A stretch of 27,017 nucleotides of DNA from Paenibacillus sp. FSL H7-0331 (GTDB lineage: Bacteria; Bacillota; Bacilli; Paenibacillales; NBRC-103111), in the NCBI RefSeq assembly GCF_001956045.1, contig NZ_MRTH01000060.1, forward strand, positions 1 to 27,017, written 5' to 3'. A program made the translations under genes and the position numbers. Every line of letters starts with the position of its first letter. Positions within the stretch are counted from its first letter, which is position 1. Shown here piece by piece: positions 23,803 through 27,017 of this stretch. Under the pieces are notes generated by a model that did not search any database, had not been told where the DNA came from, and worked only from the letters and a program-made list of their open reading frames with translations.

Positions 23803-24602
23803 ATGCCGGATCGGGAAGCGCAATTCGAGCATCAATTTTGGCTGCAAATTCTGGGAGACCATTCCCGGTTTATTCATAACACGTTATACCCTGTAGAAAT
23901 CAAGGATATCGCAGCTTCGGAACAATTCATTCACCATTTCGATCTGCTGCTAGAGCGATCCCGCGGGTCGCTTGATTCTGCGCAGCTTTCGGAGCTGAAT
24001 CATGCCGCTCATCAAGCCGCAGTCAGCTTGCGCGCCTTTAAATTAAGCTTGCTGGAAAGATCGCTGCTAGGCGCCGTCAAAATCGGTCTAACGCCTTCCT
24101 TCCTGAATCATATGGTAAATGAGTTAGAGGAATATATTCGTATTCTCGACGAACTGCTGGCAGGCAAACCCGTACCGCATTACCCACCCCTGCACCATGA
24201 TCTGTTATGGCTGTCTGATGCCGCTTTTCATTCTTCAGCCATCGCAACCGAGCTGGACTTCGTGGAGAGACCATTGATCACCAAAAGCAAAATGTTCGAG
24301 CAGCATTTTAATGAATTTTATTTAAAAGCCATTGAACTGGCCGGTTATTTGCGAACGATGAGACAACAGTATCCTTCTTTCGTCCGGTTTCATCGGGACA
24401 TCAACCTGGAATTGACCTTGTTTATGGCTTTCTAAAAGAATTGGAACAGCTTGATCTGAAAGAAGAGCTGCTTGGCAGCTTGAATCCGCTTCTTCCTGAT
24501 CATATGTACCGGGAGGAATGCTATTATTTGAATAAGCTCGCACAATCCGGAGAAATTTCTGTACCAGACTGTAATCCAACCACACCTCGAGTGGAACGGT
24601 GA
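23803..24602 (+). pseudogene. DUF2935-family gene interrupted by a one-base frameshift
   Basis: The first frame encodes about 210 residues from the ATG at 23803, with GAGGAG nine bases upstream and the family opening FEHQFWLQILGDHSRFIH; in-frame ATGs from 23740 are less likely starts. It hits TAA at 24433-24435 after LFMAF. Reading on in the -1 frame from 24432 gives LKELEQLDLKEELLGSLNPL, then DHMYREECYYLNKLA and a TGA at 24600-24602, which is the expected DUF2935 C-terminal segment. One missing T near TTCTAAAAG explains it (probable ancestor TTC TTA AAA). Full length would be about 266 residues with two helical DUF2935 bundles, His/Glu-rich and possibly metal-binding. No recognised -1 slippery heptamer is present, so mutation or sequencing error is more likely than programmed frameshifting. 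Confidence 0.8.
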
Positions 24603-24611
24603 AAATTATAC

Positions 24612-24671
24612 AAAAAGGTCGGCATAGGGATCATATGTTCCTCCTTGAATGGTTATCATCCGTTTGCCGAC
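24612..24671 (-). terminator. Possible long-loop terminator between convergent genes
   Basis: GTCGGCA (24618-24624) pairs with TGCCGAC (24665-24671) across a 40-base loop; on the minus strand TTTTT follows closely. It lies ten bases past the metallopeptidase stop. The large loop makes it a weaker candidate, and the loop contains an AAGGAGG followed by an ATG on the minus strand. Confidence 0.5.
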
Positions 24672-24680
24672 AGGTAATTT

Positions 24681-25334
24681 TTAACATGTCATAAAACCCC
24701 CATATCTGGCTAGATACTCTTGCTTTTCTTTATAATCCGGCATGATACTTCCAACACGTCTCCAAAAAGATCTGTCATGATTCATATGGATCAAATGGCA
24801 CAATTCATGAATGATCACATAATCGATAACTTCAATCGGTGCCATGGCCAGACGATAATTAAAGGTCAACTTTTTATCCGAGCTGCAGCTACCCCACTTG
24901 GTTTTGGACTCTACGATCTCGATGGTTTTGGGTTTTACCCTCAGCTGGTTTTGATAGCTAACAATACGCTCTCGCACAATCTTCTCACAGCTTGAGAAAT
25001 AAAATTTCTTGAGATTTTTCTTGAGTATGTCTTCAGTCAAATCACTAGTCTCTATTAATTCATGAAGAAAATATTCTTTTCCCAAATGCAGAAACTTCCC
25101 CGCATCTTGATATTCTCTTTCTTTAGGTGTTTGTCGTGCATCAGCAATGTTAGACTTTTTCTCTAGTATCCATTTGGCATGATGTTCAACAGCACTAATG
25201 ATAACCTCTTTGCTTGTATCATTAGGGGCTTTAACTGTTATGAAACCTAAAGAATCTATCCGAATCAAAATCTTTTTTGTATGTCCATACTGCACATTAA
25301 AATCAATACTATTATTTTCAAATTCAATTTTCAT
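24681..25334 (-). CDS. YgjP-like zinc metallopeptidase-domain protein
   Basis: A 217-residue protein of the YgjP/DUF45 (SprT/WLM-related) family. The zinc motif HELCH lies in VIDYVIIHELCHLIHMNHDRS, with the third ligand His in HMNHDRSFW, preceded by the family block KWGSCSSDKKLTFNYRLAMA. The N-terminal half is the usual beta-rich lead-in (ILIRIDSLGFITVKAP). These proteins are presumed cytoplasmic metalloproteases, often beside type I restriction genes, but none is seen here. A GTG at 25379 and ATG at 25343 are in frame upstream; ATG at 25334 gives MKIEFENNSI, the usual family N-terminus. No start has a strong Shine-Dalgarno. Confidence 0.85.
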   Translation of the reverse strand: MKIEFENNSIDFNVQYGHTKKILIRIDSLGFITVKAPNDTSKEVIISAVEHHAKWILEKKSNIADARQTPKEREYQDAGKFLHLGKEYFLHELIETSDLTEDILKKNLKKFYFSSCEKIVRERIVSYQNQLRVKPKTIEIVESKTKWGSCSSDKKLTFNYRLAMAPIEVIDYVIIHELCHLIHMNHDRSFWRRVGSIMPDYKEKQEYLARYGGFMTC

Positions 25335-25470
25335 CAGAAACATTCTTTCTATAAGGTTATAGTTGGAACCATCAATCACAATTCTAACGGTATGTCAGTA
25401 TTGCACAACAACATAAGACAGTTTAGTCAAAATGTCAATATATCGTCCCGTAAGGGGCTTTGAGAATAAC

Positions 25471-25507
25471 AAAAAAAACAGTCCTACCCTCGTCAAAGGG
25501 GGAACTG
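25471..25507 (-). terminator. Terminator of the N-acetyltransferase gene
   Basis: On the minus strand CAGT (25504-25507) pairs with ACTG (25479-25482), with a further CCCT/AGGG stem inside, and an eight-base T-run follows (25471-25478). It lies about 45 bases after the stop codon. Confidence 0.7.
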
Positions 25508-25550
25508 CCTGCGAACAACTAGCTGGTATCTGGGGCTTAACGCCAGCTCA

Positions 25551-26333
25551 TCATTCATTAAATCCAAAATGTAGTTTGGCCAGCTCTTTAAATCTTACGC
25601 TGTCAATCTGTTCTTTTGTACAATTTCCATGAATCCATTGTGTAAAAGAAGTATCAGTTAACGTTACATTTCCATCACTTGTAAGCTGGGTAATCAGTGA
25701 GATTTTGTTAAAACGCGAGTCTTTATGCTCAAGGATAATTCCTTGTACTTCATTTAATTCAGATAAATCCTCTACAATTCGTTTGGTATCAAAAGCATAG
25801 CCTGTTTTCCACTCGGTATCCTTATATTTTAGTTTGTATTCAAATATATAGTCCCCATATTCACTTTCCACTGCTTTAACCCGAAATTCTCCATTCATAG
25901 AGGAAATCAGTTCTCCATTTAGCGGCAGAGGTTGCAGAGGCAGGTTTCCGCCAAATCCAGTATCAACCAGATAGGTTTGACCTTCATGTTGTAACAGAAT
26001 GGTTACATGAGTTCTTCCAAGATTGGACCAGTCATTCGTTGCCTGATTGTATACTTCTGCGCGAACTAACACGGCATGAAACCCATTCTCTACTAAGAAA
26101 TAATAAAGCAGTGGGTTCAATTGATAACATAATCCCCCTTCATTTTTCATGAGAATTTTATTAATTAGATTTTCTCTGGTAATAGCTTTTGTTGTATTTG
26201 AAATGATATTTAAATTTTCGAAAGGAATGGCTGTTGCTGTTTTTTCAAGAATGCAGTCCAATATGTCAAATGTCAGTTTTGTATGGTCTGGAATGCCAAG
26301 TCTTTTACGAAATAATTCATTCAACTCAGTCAT
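25551..26333 (-). CDS. Arylamine N-acetyltransferase
   Basis: A 260-residue enzyme that transfers an acetyl group from acetyl-CoA to arylamines or hydrazines. The catalytic triad is at the classic spacing: Cys69 (EGGLCYQLN), His109 (RTHVTILL) and Asp124 (VDTGFGGN). In most NATs the first motif is RGGxC; here Arg is Glu65, and the third motif DVGFGG is DTGFGG. Early residues IPFENLNI are characteristic of the family. Length is typical (255-285). GGGGGGA lies about ten bases before the ATG. Divergent from a PadR-type regulator 95 bases away, which may control it. Confidence 0.88.
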   Translation of the reverse strand: MTELNELFRKRLGIPDHTKLTFDILDCILEKTATAIPFENLNIISNTTKAITRENLINKILMKNEGGLCYQLNPLLYYFLVENGFHAVLVRAEVYNQATNDWSNLGRTHVTILLQHEGQTYLVDTGFGGNLPLQPLPLNGELISSMNGEFRVKAVESEYGDYIFEYKLKYKDTEWKTGYAFDTKRIVEDLSELNEVQGIILEHKDSRFNKISLITQLTSDGNVTLTDTSFTQWIHGNCTKEQIDSVRFKELAKLHFGFNE

Positions 26334-26428
26334 AGTGAATAGTCCCCCCAGCCTCGCTCATTAATCTCATACCTAACTTAACATATTCGTGCCCGTGAAC
26401 CCTGATTCCTTTTTGTTTAGGAACCATT

Positions 26429-26950
26429 TTGTGGCAGGGAATCACTCATGGTTATGGTGTTTACCGTGAAATTACTTCATGGCGGGCCGAAACATGGACA
26501 AGTGTAAAACTTGGCTCTATTTACCACGCTTTAGAAAAACTTGAGTCACAGGAGATGATACAAGCCGAAGCTTCAGGGGATAGTGTTAAGCGAGGTCCAG
26601 CCCGAACGGAATATACGCTAACTGAGCAAGGTAAGACTGAATTTATATCACTTCTGGAAGCAGCACTCAAGAGCAACGATTTTCAGTTATTGGCTGCAGG
26701 GATCGCGTTTATGGAAATGCTTCCTCGTCAACATGTGATTACACTCTTAGAGGAACGTCTTGACTCACTCAAAGAAATAGATACGTTCTTGAAGACTTTA
26801 CCCACGGAGTCCATTCCGTCCGATCCTTCCAAGCATCCTGAGCTAGTGGGCATGTGGATTGGATACTTTGAATATGCAATGGCAGCCACTCAAAAGCTCA
26901 AGCATTCTCTCAAAGCAGGAAATTATCTTTTTAAAAATGAATCTATATAA
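26429..26950 (+). CDS. PadR-family transcriptional regulator with uncertain 5' end
   Basis: Winged-helix regulator: HGYGVYREI, then TSVKLGSIYHALEKLESQEMI with the recognition helix, and the wing RTEYTLTEQGKTEFISLL; the C-terminal helices (residues about 85-165) are the PadR dimerisation part. From TTG at 26429 (AGGA six bases upstream) it is 173 residues, but this start cuts off helix 1. Bases 26399-26428 continue the frame as TLIPFCLGTI, a normal PadR beginning, without an ATG, GTG or TTG before the in-frame stop at 26396-26398. So the gene either uses CTG at 26402, uses TTG with a short N-terminus, or has lost its start through an indel in this T-rich stretch. Divergent from the N-acetyltransferase. 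26951-27017 shows nothing further. Confidence 0.72.
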   Translation: MWQGITHGYGVYREITSWRAETWTSVKLGSIYHALEKLESQEMIQAEASGDSVKRGPARTEYTLTEQGKTEFISLLEAALKSNDFQLLAAGIAFMEMLPRQHVITLLEERLDSLKEIDTFLKTLPTESIPSDPSKHPELVGMWIGYFEYAMAATQKLKHSLKAGNYLFKNESI

Positions 26951-27017
26951 GTTGAACTAAAATTGTTCAGTAATTTGGTCGCTTTCTAAGCGAAGGCATA
27001 GGCGATCTATAATTGTC

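Noticed and set aside
1..27017. Insertion sequence, CRISPR array, prophage, or anti-phage defence cluster
   Set aside because: No transposase, terminal inverted repeats with target duplication, regular spaced repeats, or phage/defence domains were seen. The STAND-like ATPase carries a LuxR HTH rather than an effector domain, so I treat it as a transcription regulator.

Overview
The window looks like a chromosomal stretch of a low-to-moderate GC Firmicute, most likely Paenibacillus or a close relative. This is an inference from gene content and signals: AAGGAGG-type ribosome binding sites, many GTG/TTG starts, hairpin-plus-T-run terminators, an LplABC-type sugar importer without its own ATPase, a YesN-like membrane AraC regulator, and DUF2935, DUF2269 and BlaI/M56 genes. 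No rRNA, tRNA, CRISPR array, phage gene or transposase was seen.

Layout. (1) 1-466 has no convincing gene but holds two hairpin/palindrome elements. (2) 467-4999 is a small-molecule and regulator block: an HLD-II haloalkane dehalogenase and a TetR regulator that share a near-identical operator, then an AraC regulator divergent from an Atu4866-domain gene plus a classical SDR, then an isochorismatase-like hydrolase. (3) 5176-7656 holds a Rossmann/methyltransferase-like protein of unknown role and a BlaI-M56 protease pair preceded by an 18-codon leader ORF that overlaps the blaI start codon. (4) 7762-17739 is one long minus-strand operon: two permeases, a lipoprotein binding protein, a PL22 oligogalacturonate-lyase-like protein, two Gfo/Idh/MocA oxidoreductases, a second PL22-like paralogue, and a membrane-bound AraC sensor. 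A third Gfo/Idh/MocA gene lies upstream behind its own terminator. The likely job is import and cytoplasmic breakdown of pectin-type oligo-uronides. (5) 19270-22622 is a three-gene operon: a DUF2269 membrane protein, an SDR whose catalytic Asn and Tyr are replaced, and a LuxR-type ATPase regulator whose Walker A lysine is replaced by Asn. The last two genes are joined stop-to-start (TAGATG). (6) 22876-26950 holds a TPR membrane protein, a DUF2935 gene broken by a single-base frameshift, a YgjP-like metallopeptidase, an arylamine N-acetyltransferase, and a PadR regulator with a damaged or non-canonical 5' end.

The strongest candidates for something undescribed are the SDR/LuxR-ATPase operon with coordinated active-site substitutions, the lyase-dehydrogenase-dehydrogenase-lyase arrangement of the uronide locus, and the overlapping leader ORF of blaI. 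All functions are read from motifs in the sequence. No database search was possible.
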